64,000 bases of DNA from NCBI RefSeq assembly GCF_051106095.1, contig NC_135787.1, forward strand, positions 159,472,001-159,536,000. The letters are read 5' to 3'. Numbering within the stretch: position 1 is the first letter of the stretch; each line of letters starts with the position of its first letter. The DNA comes from Pogona vitticeps. Its lineage: Eukaryota > Chordata > Lepidosauria > Squamata > Agamidae. The notes beneath the pieces are model-generated. The model ran no database searches. It was given only the letters and a program-made list of their open reading frames with translations, and was not told the origin of the DNA. The position numbers and the translations under genes are program-made. Below are positions 45,693-56,131 of this stretch, one piece after another.

Positions 45693-48103
45693 GTAAGAGT
45701 TCTGCTCCCCCTGCCTTTTTGGGGGGCTGTGGTGGGTGGGGAAGATATTTTTATTCCATGTGAGTGACTCCACAGGCCTACCACTGGGCTAACTAAGGAT
45801 GCTACCTCACATGACAGATGTTGGCAGTCAGTTGGAAGCAGAGTTGCAATGCTGAAGGACAAAGCTGCATATGTAGTATTGGCTACCTGGCAGCCACAGA
45901 TTGCACTAAAGTATGCTGTATTCTCTGGACTACAAATACCATTATTTTCCCCATGGTTAAGTGAAGATTTGGCGGGCAGTTTGTTTGGCTTTTGAATAGG
46001 GAAGTGGAGCCTGAGTGCTCATGAGACAAAATGAATTGGGTCAGGCCTGGGTGAAGGAGAGTGATTTGGCTTGTGAGCACTTCCTTTGCAAACAACCAAA
46101 CCACAACAGTAACAACTAGATTTGAGTATTTATTAAATGTGACCTCATTCCTCATTGAAATATGTAATCCGTGGGGCAGATTAAAATGCAAGATACCTTT
46201 GCATAATAATCTGAGTCGGCTAAGAAGTGTCCTAATAATTTGAGGTAGCTAAGAAATGCCCTAACAGTGCAAACTGAGATTCAGCCGAGTTCATAAATGA
46301 CTATTACAGACAGATACCCACGTGTAATAAGTAGCTCCTCCTATTATGTGTGGTTGATGCACTTTGCAATGCTGATGATTGCTCGCAATTCTCTGTTAAT
46401 TAGCACACTGATAGCACTGATAGGATGGCTACATATGAAGATCCCAGCTGCCTATTACAAATCTTTTATGTATTGCTTGAAAACTGATAAAGGCAGAAGG
46501 GAAGCTTGGGTTCCTGATGCCATGAGGAATTATATTTGAACTCAAAAAGCAACTCAAAAAAACCTCAAAATGTGCATGGAGCACAAAAATGTATACACCT
46601 ATTAAATATTGCCATTAGTCAACATTATTATTTAATTTGTGTACATATTTTAAGTTTTATGAATCTTTTAAAAGTCAAGGTTGACTCCTGGTATAATTAA
46701 GGTATACAGAAATATAAGAACTATATATGAATGTGAGGGGTGAAGGCTCTAGCATTCCCAATATGCAACCTCAGCAGTGGCTAAAAGGGAATGGAGGATT
46801 AGCTACAGGGTGGGGAGCATGCACAGTCGAGAGGATGTGGACTAGCAAACTCATTTAGGCTCCAAGATGTTCTGAAGGTCTCCATGCAGGCACAGGGAAA
46901 ACTCCAAATGTGTGATTCATAGAAACCATGAAGAAGAACTGTTACGTTCATGAGTGTTTCTTGCTACACTTTCCCTGCGAGAGCTGTAACTGGCCTCTAT
47001 TATATTTTAAAGTCTGAATTGTAACAGAAAAAAAGAAACATGCTCATATAAAAATCTCACTCTTTAATAACACTTTTTAAAAAATTATAGCAGTGTTATC
47101 TGAGATTTCAGTTCAGATCATTTCAGAAAATCTCTTGTAGCGTTATTTCAGAATCTGAATGGTGGTAATAAAGGTCAATCTGCCCTATAAATCAGAGAGA
47201 TACTCATGTAAGGTCTACTCTTACTGATGTTGATTTTTACAGCAACAGTTAATATTTAAGCTCAATAGTTTTATTTTGCTTTTCTTAATCTTATAACCTC
47301 AAACATGCGTAAAAAAAAAGAATATAGCCTAATATATTGTGAAAGATTATTAATCTGCCTACGAAGCCACACAAAACAGACCTTAGTGTCATGTTATCTC
47401 TGATTGTTCAATATTCTGCATTTCAATATTCATTATCTCACGTAGTCTGTCTTTAAAGTGAAGAACAGTCTGTACACCTTAACTGCACAGGGACCAAGTA
47501 CTATTTTAAAATAAGATGGAAATACAATCGTAAGACATACCACATTTCAATTATTTCATGCTATCAATTTTCAAGGTGTGAGGAAGATCAGGTTCCAAAA
47601 GTATCATATTCTTTTTGTTCTTTGGCAGTGGATGAAAAGAGCAAGTGGATATTATATTTGGATCAAACAGGAAATAGTTCTGTTTACCCTGCCTCCCTTT
47701 CCCGTATTGTTCTCCAGATGCTGAATTCTTTACTGTAAACCCCTTTACTGTAAATAAGAGACCTTCCCAGGGTGACAAATTATTTGGTTTGAACATTGGC
47801 TGCCCTATAATCCTGAGAAACTCTACTCTCCCCACTGCTGCCACTGCTGCTGAAGTTGTAGTTGCCAGCAAAATTCAGAAGCAACTGTCACAACTCAGTG
47901 CTGTTGGAGAGTGTCAAGTATTCTCTTGTACTGTGGAATAGTTTCGCAAGGCTGTGTTAGAAGAGGGGGAAAGGAAGAGAATGCTTTTGACAAGTTGTAG
48001 TGCAATTTGGGCTTGGCAGAAGTAAACACAACAGTGGCTGCTCCCCCCTCAAACAGGGATTCAAAGGCTATGCATGGCTCTTTGGCCATCTCTTGTCCAC
48101 CAT
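45693..48103. other. SLC23A4 intron 9, proximal part, nothing recognised
   Basis: 2.4 kb of AT-rich intron. A minus-strand frame of 106 residues (47871-47551) is open but shows no known motif or splice context. Confidence 0.4.
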
Positions 48104-50705
48104 GTCCTTTATTTTATTTATTTATTTATTTATTTATTTGATTTATATCCCGCTCATCTGGTAAATCTATACCACTCTGAGCGGCTAACAGGAACATATA
48201 TACAATTATAATAAAATAAATTAAAAATCAATTAACAGAAAATGACAAAAATCATAAATAATTGCAAATAATAAATAGATAAAGAAGAGAAAAATAAATT
48301 AAGTTAGATTAGGTGCTGGCAGGAGGGAAGGCCTTGACATAGAGCCATGTTTTTAGTTGAGTTTTGAATGTACCCAGCGTAGGGGCCGCGCAAATCTCAG
48401 GAGGGAGATTGTTCCAAAGGCGAGGAGCCACCGCCGAGAAGGCCCGGTTTCGTGTCTTCTCCCTCCGGGCCTCCCTCGGCGTCAGGCTCCTCAGCCTCAC
48501 CTCCTGGGTCGCGCGGGTGGTCCGGGTAGAACTTGGTGGGTGAAGGCGTTCCGCCAAGTATCGAGGTCCCAAACCGTTTAGGGCCTTATAAGTGAGCATT
48601 AAAACTTTGAAGTCAATACGGAAACGAATGGGCAGCCAATGCAGTCTAGCCAGGATAGGAGAAATGTGATGGAATTTTCTCCCTCCGGTAAGGAGTCTGG
48701 CTGCTGCATTCTGCACCATCTGGAGTTTCCGTATCAGCCTCAAAGGTAGCCCCACGTAGAGCGCGTTGCAGTGATCTAATCTTGAGATTACGAGCGCGTG
48801 TACTAAGGTGGTGAGCGCCCCCGAGTCAAGATAGGGCCGCAGCCGGGCAATCCGCCAAAGGTGGAAAAAGGCGGAGCGGACAACCGACGCCACCTGTGTT
48901 TCCATGGTGAGCGTCGGGTCCAAATGTATGCCCAAGCTGCGGACCCCACTCACCGGAGCCAGGGTGGCCCCCCCAAACGAGAGAGAGCCAACCAAGCCAC
49001 CAACCACGGGGGGGCCCACCCGGGGGGGCCCACCCTCAGGACTTCCGTCTTGTCCGGGTTCAGCCGCAGGCCATTTTCCTGCATCCATTCCAGTACAGTC
49101 CCCAGGCAGCGCTGAAGGGACAGGACGGCATCACCTGCAGTTGGTAAAAAGGAGATGTAGAGCTGGGTGTCATCAGCATACTGATGACACAGCGCTCCAC
49201 ACCCCCTGATGACCCCCGCTAGCGGCCTCATATAGATGTTAAATAGCATTGGGGAGATAATCGACCCCTGTGGAACCCCACAGTTGGAGTTCCACGGGGC
49301 CGAGACACTCTCCCCAAGCTGAACTCTCTGGGGGCGGTCCTCCAAGAAGGAACGGAGCCAGGCTAACGCCAGGCCACCGATTCCCAACTCGGAGAGCCTC
49401 CCCAGGAGGATACCGTGGTTGACGGTATCAAAGGCCGCCGAAATATCGAGGAGGACCAGCAGAGACGTTTTGCCCCTGTCGGCCTCCCTCAGCAGGTCAT
49501 CATACAGGGCGACCAATGCCGTCTCTGTCCCGTGGCGCGGCCTGAAGCCCGACTGGAATGGATCCAGGGCATCTGTTTCATCCAGGAGTGCTTGAAGCTG
49601 GTCTGCCACCACCCTCTCCACCACTTTGCTCATGAAAGAAATATTGGCGACGGGCCTGTAATTGCCAATTTCGTCCGGCACCAAACTAGATTTCTTTCGT
49701 ATGGGCCTAATGAGTGTCTCCTTGAGGGCAGATGGGAATCTGCCCTCCAGGAAAGACCCATTTATTATTGCTGTGGCCCATTCAGTTGTTTTCGGCCTGG
49801 CTGCTTTGATTAGCCAGGCCGGGCAAGGGTCCAAGGAGGAGGTGGTGGCCTGACAGCGGTCAAGCACCCTGGCCACAGAATCAGGCGTTACTGGCTGGAA
49901 AGAGTCGAGAATAACCGGGCAAGACAGAGCGCTGGACATCTCAGCTCGATTCACTGCATTTAAAAAAGGAGAGAGCTCCCGGCGGATGGCCTCCACTTTA
50001 GATTTTAAAAATGCTGCAAATTGGTCAGGTGAAAAACTAGGGAGAGGCCCATCACCCGGACCAACTCCGGATAGGTCGCGCACTATACGGAAAAGCTCCG
50101 CCTGCTGGTTGGACGCTTCGCTTATCCGGTTAGCGAAGAATGATCTACATGCAGCCTTCACCTTATTCAGGTAAAGGTTAGTTGCGACCTTGACAGCTAT
50201 CCAGTTGTTGTCTGTCGGGTTCTTCCTCCATCTACGCTCTAGCCTTCTCCTAATTCGCTTCATCGCCCGGAGCTCCAGGTTGAACCAGGGCGCCGGACGA
50301 GTTCTGCGCCGGAGAGGGCGTTTGGGCGCGATCGTGTCAACTGCCCGGGTGGCAGCGGTGGACCAGCTGTCCACCAGGACGTCAACAGGAGCGCTAGCCA
50401 GGTCAGCCGTAATCCCTCTCATGGCCTCCTGGAAACCGATCGGATCCAGTAGTCTTCGAGGGCGGACCATGGAAATAGGCCCCTGCTCCCTGCGGGGGGA
50501 GAGAGCCACTGTGAGCTTAGATTTTATCAGGTGGTGATCTGACCATGACAAGGGGATAGACACAAGGTCCGTCACCATCAGACCACTCTCGCCCCAATTG
50601 GAGGAAAAAAACAGGTCTAGCGTGTGGCCACCCACGTGGGTGGGGCCGTTGACATGTTGGGACATGTTCAAGGAAGCCATGGTTTCCAAGAACTCAAGAG
50701 CTGGC
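48104..50705 (-). mobile_element. Young L2-type LINE, about 2.6 kb, antisense in intron 9
   Basis: The minus strand encodes most of an L2 ORF2. The end of the endonuclease reads GPTHVGGHTLDLFFSS and PLSWSDHHLIKSKL. The linker and reverse transcriptase follow: GNYRPVANISFMSKVVERVV, DPFQSGFRPRHGTETALV, LLVLLDISAAFDTVNHGILL, NSNCGVPQGSIISPMLFNIY, CHQYADDTQLYISF. After one frame change comes the C-terminus: ARLHWLPIRFRIDFKVLMLT, APRLWNNLPPEICAAPTLG. The 3' tail is the (TTTA)n at about 48110-48138. The frame break falls at a perfect 14-bp tandem duplication, 49008-49021 and 49022-49035. It is 5'-truncated. Its 5' end lies about 190 bases upstream of the exon 10 acceptor. Confidence 0.93.
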
Positions 50706-50896
50706 CCATTATTGTGCAAGTTACACTTCATAATACTATTGTATTTGTACAGAATGTTTTGTATATTATTGTACCCTAAAACCACTTGTATAATGTACGT
50801 ATATACAGAGACAAACCATCACAATTCTATTTAACTGGTTTTCCAAATAATAAGTCTACTGTATGGAACTGTAAATAACACTCCCTATTTATTCAG

Positions 50897-51005
50897 TATA
50901 CAGACATGAACTCTTCAAGAAATCTATTCATCTTTGGATTTTCTATATTTGCGGGTTTGACAGTTCCTCATTGGGTACAGAACAATACAGAAATACTGGA
51001 AACAG
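50897..51005 (+). CDS. SLC23A4: SLC23A4 exon 10, residues 470-506
   Basis: A small exon hidden between repeats. It encodes YTDMNSSRNLFIFGFSIFAG, then LTVPHWVQNNTEILETG, matching the SLC23 block (F/Y)VDMNSSRNLFV.GFS...GLT.P.(W/Y)...N. It follows TTATTCAG and ends one base into Gly506 at GTACAT. The GTACAT donor is the least standard in the gene. Residue 471 is Thr where relatives have Val. Without this exon the frame would not join exon 9 to exon 11. Confidence 0.95.
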
Positions 51006-51483
51006 GTACATGAGGAGACCATTTTTTTGTTTACTACTTCCATCTAAAGCAATTACAATGTAACTCACTAAAAAGAGGAGTGCGGTTCCTATTAGTAACT
51101 TTCTATCTACCCTATAGCCTATATTCATATGTTATGTGCCCAGTTCTGCCAAATACATAAGCGTGGCTTTCTAGAGTTCTTGCTTATGTAGAGAACCTAC
51201 ACTTGAGCAAGAACCTCTTTCCTTCAAACTTGTTGCTCTCCGTGTGGAGAAAGCAATGACAAAAGGGCTGGACTTTCCCCTTCTGATGGAAACAACTGGG
51301 TTGAATGAGTACCTATTAACAGATACATTGTTCATACAAAGATGTAGCTGAATCTTGATTTTTGCAAAACATAATTTTAGTCTTGAAATCCCCAGTGAAA
51401 CTGCTCCATATACCCTTCTGATGCTCCATGCAGACCATCTTTTTAGCAGATACAAACACATTTCAATGCCTGAATATTGTTTC

Positions 51484-51705
51484 TGGTTGTTGTGGGTTTT
51501 TTGGGCTTCTTGGCCGTGTTCTGAAAGTGGTTCTTCCACCCACTCTCAAGCCTACCCAGAGCACAGTTTGCTGTCCTCTGAAGATGCCAGCCACAGAGAC
51601 TGGCGAAACGTTAGGAAGAACCACTTTCAGAACATGGCCAAGAAGCCCGAAAAACCCACAACAACCATTAGATCCCGGCCGTGAAAGCCTTCGCAAATAC
51701 AATAT
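51484..51705. mobile_element. Penelope-like terminal repeats in inverted pair, intron 10
   Basis: GGTTGTTGTGGGTTTTTTGG, GCTTCTTGGCCGTGTTCTGA and AAGTGGTTCTTCC (51484-51537) reappear inverted at 51617-51664. Between them is GATGCCAGCCACAGAGACTG then GCGAAACGTTAGG, the same text as in the 31-kb element. The unit therefore forms a hairpin of about 50 bp arms without the endonuclease centre. It closes with CCGTGAAAGCCTTCGC. Confidence 0.7.
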
Positions 51706-52094
51706 TGTTTCTGTTGGTATCACTGAACAGAGCTGAAGATGGACTGTGTGAATCTAGGTAGATAATTGCTATTAAAGGTGCCTAGAGCCCTACTCAGTTG
51801 TTACTTACTGAGTTCTGTCCAATATATGAGCAGAGGAGTACACAACCCCCCTTGTAGCTTTCACCATGTAGGGAACAATATGAGTGCAGAAAAGAGGTTC
51901 CTAATCATGTGTAGGATGTCCATAGGAGCAAGAACTGTGCAATTTCCAGGGTTCTTGCTTGTGTGGAGAGCTTGCACATGAACGGGATCTTCTACAGGCA
52001 CATCACTCTCCATGTGGGGAAAGCAAAGAACCAAGAAGGCTAGATGCTCCCATGTTTATGGACTGGAGAAAATGGGATAAGTATAAGTATGTTG

Positions 52095-52165
52095 TTAGAC
52101 ACCCAGAGTAGACTTCAGTCTAGATGGGCAGGATATAAATTAAATAAATAAATAAAATATTAAAT
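52095..52165 (+). mobile_element. L2/CR1-group 3' tail, intron 10
   Basis: GGGCAGGATATAAATTAAAT followed by AAATAAATAAAA, a 70-bp remnant of a LINE terminus. Confidence 0.45.
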
Positions 52166-52548
52166 AAAGTTCAGGTGTTTTCTTCCACTGTGTGCCCAGT
52201 TCATAATACTTTCTAATAAAAGACTGGGCTTCATAACCCATTGGCTTGACTCACTAAGGCAATCTGATAATCTCATGTTCCTTTTGTGTTTATGAAAACA
52301 CTGGGTATGGAAAAATTATACAAAAGTCTGGACAGTACTTAAGACACTGGCCTTAAGGCATCCTTTTGTTTCGGTCCAAGACCATTTTGTATTACTCATA
52401 TTAGAATTATTTTAGTGTGAGGTAAAAGTAATGGGGTGACTTGTAGTGGCTACTCGAAATGGCTCCCCTCTTGGATTCAGAGATTTGGTGAGGGCGGTGT
52501 GACTGCCTTGTGTTCTGATGTTTATTTGACCAATGATTCTATTTCTAG

Positions 52549-52644
52549 GAATTACACAGCTAGACCAAGTGATCCAGGTGCTGCTAACTACAGGCATGTT
52601 TGTTGGGGGATTCCTAGGCTTTCTCTTTGATAACACCATCCCAG
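52549..52644 (+). CDS. SLC23A4: SLC23A4 exon 11, residues 506-538
   Basis: It encodes [20 protein letters not shown], then [13 protein letters not shown], covering the last membrane segments. [20 protein letters not shown] is the SNBT1-type form, where SVCT1 has [20 protein letters not shown]. Acceptor ATTTCTAG, donor G|GTAGGA, 96 nt. Confidence 0.97.
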
Positions 52645-52804
52645 GTAGGACTTACAATAATTGTCTAGCTGTCTTCCCTGTAGGCTTGCAAGTATGGCTG
52701 ACTTTTGCAGTAGTACAGATAAGGCTGCTTCTGGCTCCCATTACAAGTCACAGAGCCTTGTAGAACAGGTCTCAATAAGGTGCCTTAAAAAAAAAAAAAC
52801 TAAA

Positions 52805-53365
52805 ATGCTGGCTAGGGCTGGTTACAGGGATCACATAACCCCATTACAGTGGCTCCACTGGCTTCCAATTCCTTTCCCGGCACAATTAAAAGCGCTTCTT
52901 CTAACCTATAAAACCCTAAATGGCTTAGGTCCAAGCTATCTCAAGGACCACATCTCCCATTAGGAGCTTCTTGAAGTGTTAAGATAATACAAAGAGGCCT
53001 TTCAGTCCCACCACTTTCACAGGTGCATTTGATGAGGACACAAGAGAGGGCCTTCTCTGTTGCTGGTCCCAGACTTCGGAACTCCCTCCCACAGGAAACC
53101 AGACTGCTGCCTGCTGTCTTTCTGCAAGCAGCCGAAGACCTTTCTCTTCAAACAGGCTTTCCTTTAAATGGCTGGTTGACCAAGTGGATTTTTAAGGGAG
53201 CATTTTATTCTGTCTTTCACTTGTGTTTTTAATATTGTTCTTATTAAGAATTTTAATGTAGTTGTTTGAAACTTTTTAAATATTGTAATAATTTATTATT
53301 TGGGTTTTAACTTTATTTCTTTTAAATACTGTGAGCTATCATGAATTAATTAATTAATTAATGAC
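52805..53365 (+). mobile_element. L2-type LINE 3' end, sense, intron 11
   Basis: The + strand reads HITPLQWLHWLPIPFPAQLK, ALLLTYKTLNGLGPSYLKDH, then GPRLRNSLPQETRLLPAVF. This is the L2 C-terminus in a somewhat broken frame. It ends in (ATTA)n at about 53343-53361. Exon 12 begins about 60 bases later. Confidence 0.75.
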
Positions 53366-53427
53366 CAATTAATATCTCTCTGTGGGACCTTGCTAAACTC
53401 TCTTTCTCTCCCCCCACCCCTTGACAG

Positions 53428-53693
53428 GGAGCAAGGAAGAACGGGGAATTGTGGCATGGAAAGAGGGTTTTAAGGAGGAATCTGATGATACAGTGGATAT
53501 TTCAGACATCTATGACCTACCCTTTGGAATAGGTTCCAAGTTCTGTGCTGCTAACTGGTTTCGTTACCTGCCCATGTGCCCCAAACGGCCAGCTCATCCC
53601 AGTGCAAGGAAACACAATAGTTATGGACAGAACAGCAATCACAACATAAGTTCGGAAAGAAACACAGAAATGAATGTGGACACAAGGATATAA
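53428..53693 (+). CDS. SLC23A4: SLC23A4 exon 12 (stop), residues 538-625
   Basis: It encodes SKEERGIVAWKEGFKEESDD, then DIYDLPFGIGSKFC, a cytoplasmic tail of about 87 residues. GS.EERG...W and YDLPFGIG are shared with SLC23 relatives (SVCT1: GSPEERGLIQW, SYDFPIGMG). The final part is rich in Asn, Ser and His and is not recognisable in relatives. The last four residues are DTRI, a class I PDZ-type ending, and human SVCT1 ends CTKV. The stop TAA is at 53691-53693. Confidence 0.95.
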
Positions 53694-54321
53694 AAGACCA
53701 CAACCACAGATAAACTTGGTTTACGAAGCCAATTAAAAGAACCTTTAATTTCTTTTCTGCCAATTTTCATGTCATGACTGGTTGAAGCAGTAACTGGTTC
53801 AGCATGAGCTTGTGTGAACATTTATTTATAGCATGAATACAGTCCCCACTTTGAGGAACAGCCTAGCAAGAGGATAGAGTTCAGTGGCGCTCATGAAGAA
53901 TGTATTCTCTACCATGGAAAGCTGTTGTCTGCAAAATCTGGTTGAATAGCAGAGTAACTGGAAAAGCTAGTCCAAAGGAGTTAAACTACTGCCCTAGGTC
54001 TCACCAGATCCAGCCTCAATGACTGCCTCAGCCGGACTGCAACATACTAACTCCTTAAAAGTCTCATTTATTTGCTGTGCCAAACTTTTGAATGAAACTG
54101 TGGAATTAAAAATAAATCTATAATATGGAATTGTTAGCTTTAAGCTGCTTTCGGGCTTCATAAAAGCTAGAAGGCATATGTAAATAGCCAGACAGAACAA
54201 ATGTTATGCATATATGTTCTACATGAAACATGTACTGATGTTTTGACTATTCTTGCTTGAAACCTCTTGCAAGAAAAAGTGGCTAAACTAGCCAGGAACC
54301 TCTCAGGGCAGAAAAGCTTAC

Positions 54322-54398
54322 CGTTGTGACCAAACCAGAGCTCCTGCTTTGTTGCTTCTTTACTAACATAGAGTTTGAAGTCAGTTTCTGGGTCCAGG
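54322..54398 (-). other. Candidate minus-strand exon, unidentified gene
   Basis: On the minus strand CTTATTCCTGTTACAAG precedes a 77-base block ending at a GTAAGC donor. The block reads LDPETDFKLYVSKEATKQEL, then WFGHNG, with balanced composition. It lies within the probable SLC23A4 3' UTR in antisense. I do not recognise the protein. It may be a real exon of an overlapping convergent gene or a chance open block. Confidence 0.25.
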
Positions 54399-55473
54399 CT
54401 TGTAACAGGAATAAGAAGATGCAATCCAAATTTTTTTTTTCTGCCTGAAGTTCCTGGTAAATTTAGATGCTTCTTTTTGCAGGAGACAAATGGGAGTTGC
54501 TTTGACCACTACTACATTTCCTTATGAATGGTAAAGCCGGAATTCTACTCAATATTATATGTGAACATATGGCCATTAACTTTGGTATGCTAAGTCTTGG
54601 GCATTTAGTTTCTTTTTTAAAATTTTAGATGGCCAAGTGTGACTCTCAACAGCTCCTATAATGACTTTTCTATGCAATATGAATGCCTACTGGAAACTCT
54701 GAAGGATGGGGCTATGGTCTATCCAGTGTTCTCTGAAGCAAAGAATAAAAGCCCGTCTGCACTCAGGATATACCTCAAATATGTAATCTTTCTGGCATGC
54801 TCAGAGTTCACTTTAGACTTTTCTGTTGACTTTATCTCAGTCTATCCCTCTGCAAATTCTAAAAGTCTTAGGCGACTACAAAAGAGAAATCTGTATAAAA
54901 GTTTTAAATTTTTTTTTGGCATTCTTTCTATACTGGTTTCTTGGCCTTCATTCACCTGCTAGCCACCTCATTATTTGTTCAGTTGATAACACAGTTGTGC
55001 ATGTGAACATAAATGTGTGTAGAGGAGGTTTTCACATATGGTCCTTCCACAAGTAGGAGCTTAATTGCTTCTAAAGAAGCAACTTATTCAGCTAAGACCT
55101 ATGTAATGTGTGCTCTGCATGACCCTTTTCTCCCCTACTGGGAGCTAATGGTTTATAAGGATTGGAAAGCATATCTTCATGGAGCTGCAAAGTTTAGATG
55201 ATTAAGTGCTTTATGAAATCAGTTTCTTTTGATCGATTTCTTATTCAAAGAGCAAATTTTAAAGCAACAAGTATTAATTTTTAAGGAAAATATTTTTCCT
55301 AAAGCTTGGGTACTGAATACAATTTTGGAGAGACATTCTTCCTCTCTCTTGGACAAAAGACAATGCTGTACCATCGTCATTCCCCAAAAGTGGAGGCCAC
55401 TTATGCCACGACCTCTGGAATTTACAGTCCAAAACATCATGGTCCCAGGATGTGGGAATGAGTGATTTTAAAG

Positions 55474-55615
55474 CAGGGTTGGTCAACTGTAGCCTTCCAG
55501 ATGTTTTTGCACTCTAGTGCCAGTACCTTCCTGTTATTGGCTATGACAGCCAGGACTGATGGGCATTGTAGGCCAACAATGTCTGAACAGCCACATCTGT
55601 TATTCCTGATCTAAA
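55474..55615. mobile_element. Old hAT-like MITE
   Basis: CAGGGTTGGTCAACTGTAGC, CTTCCAGATGTTTTTGCACT on the left and GGGCATTGTAGGCCAACAAT, GTCTGAACAGCC on the right. The CCAGATGTT..G...C core is shared with the younger hAT MITEs, but the ends are diverged and the duplication is uncertain. Confidence 0.4.
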
Positions 55616-56131
55616 AGGTGAATGCATTTTTCCCCAGAACTATTGGCAGAAATCCTGGTCAGCTGCTATGCAAATAGCATTAACTTTTTGCACTGCATTG
55701 TCCTAACAGACCTCTGTAGACATTATCTGTTGTATACCAATATGTGTAACTCTGTATGCAACAGATAATATCTATGGAAATTTCTTAACTTGAGCCACTT
55801 GGCCTCTAAAAGTTATGCTTTTGCATAGAAATGCAACAAGATTTCAGCCTTTTTGTTGTCTTTATGCAAACATATACAGGTTTTATTATCAAAGTAATAG
55901 ATTTAATTGGGAGGTGTTTTTTTTTACTTTGTGGCTAGTCTGGTTTAACGTACATCACAATGGTGCACATATCCAAAATGGATAATCTGCATTCGTTATC
56001 TCTGCCCCCCTCAGCAAGTGCTTCTAATTTCACTTTCAGCATGTGATTAAACCCATATTTTTACAATGTGGATTTGGTATTTTGTATGGCTAACATTCCA
56101 TAAAAAATAAAGACTGTACTGTTAAAAATAC

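Larger units (their letters stand above)
25702..53693 (+). other. SLC23A4: SLC23A4 gene (sodium-dependent nucleobase transporter SNBT1), 12 coding exons
   Basis: Joining 25702-25752, 27239-27397, 29251-29408, 37588-37747, 38796-38977, 40771-40891, 43202-43358, 43933-44186, 45528-45692, 50897-51005, 52549-52644 and 53428-53693 gives 1878 nt, which is 625 residues plus stop. Every intron is GT-AG and every phase fits. The product is a plasma-membrane NAT/SLC23 carrier. The closest family pattern I know is rat SNBT1, which takes up uracil, thymine, guanine, hypoxanthine and xanthine with Na+. Key features are QH at 70-71 (membrane segment 1), LQGGTFAF at 127-134 (segment 3), [15 protein letters not shown] at 352-366 (segment 8) and the NAT signature [10 protein letters not shown] at 405-414 (segment 10). 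SVCT1 and SVCT2 have Pro in place of Glu405. No stop, frameshift or bad splice site was found. The human counterpart is a pseudogene. Confidence 0.95.
53694..56131 (+). other. SLC23A4: Probable SLC23A4 3' untranslated region
   Basis: AATAAA signals occur at 54111-54116, 54744-54749 and 56106-56111. The last sits after a long stretch with few repeats, so the full 3' UTR may reach about 56130, with shorter forms ending near 54130 or 54770. An old hAT-like MITE lies inside at 55474. Which site is used cannot be told from sequence. Confidence 0.45.

Noticed and set aside
47551-47871. A 106-residue minus-strand open frame in SLC23A4 intron 9
   Set aside because: Composition looked somewhat coding, but no known motif, acceptor or donor supports it.
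51428-51736. Overlapping open frames on both strands near 51.5 kb
   Set aside because: They are translations of the Penelope terminal repeats and their inverted copy.
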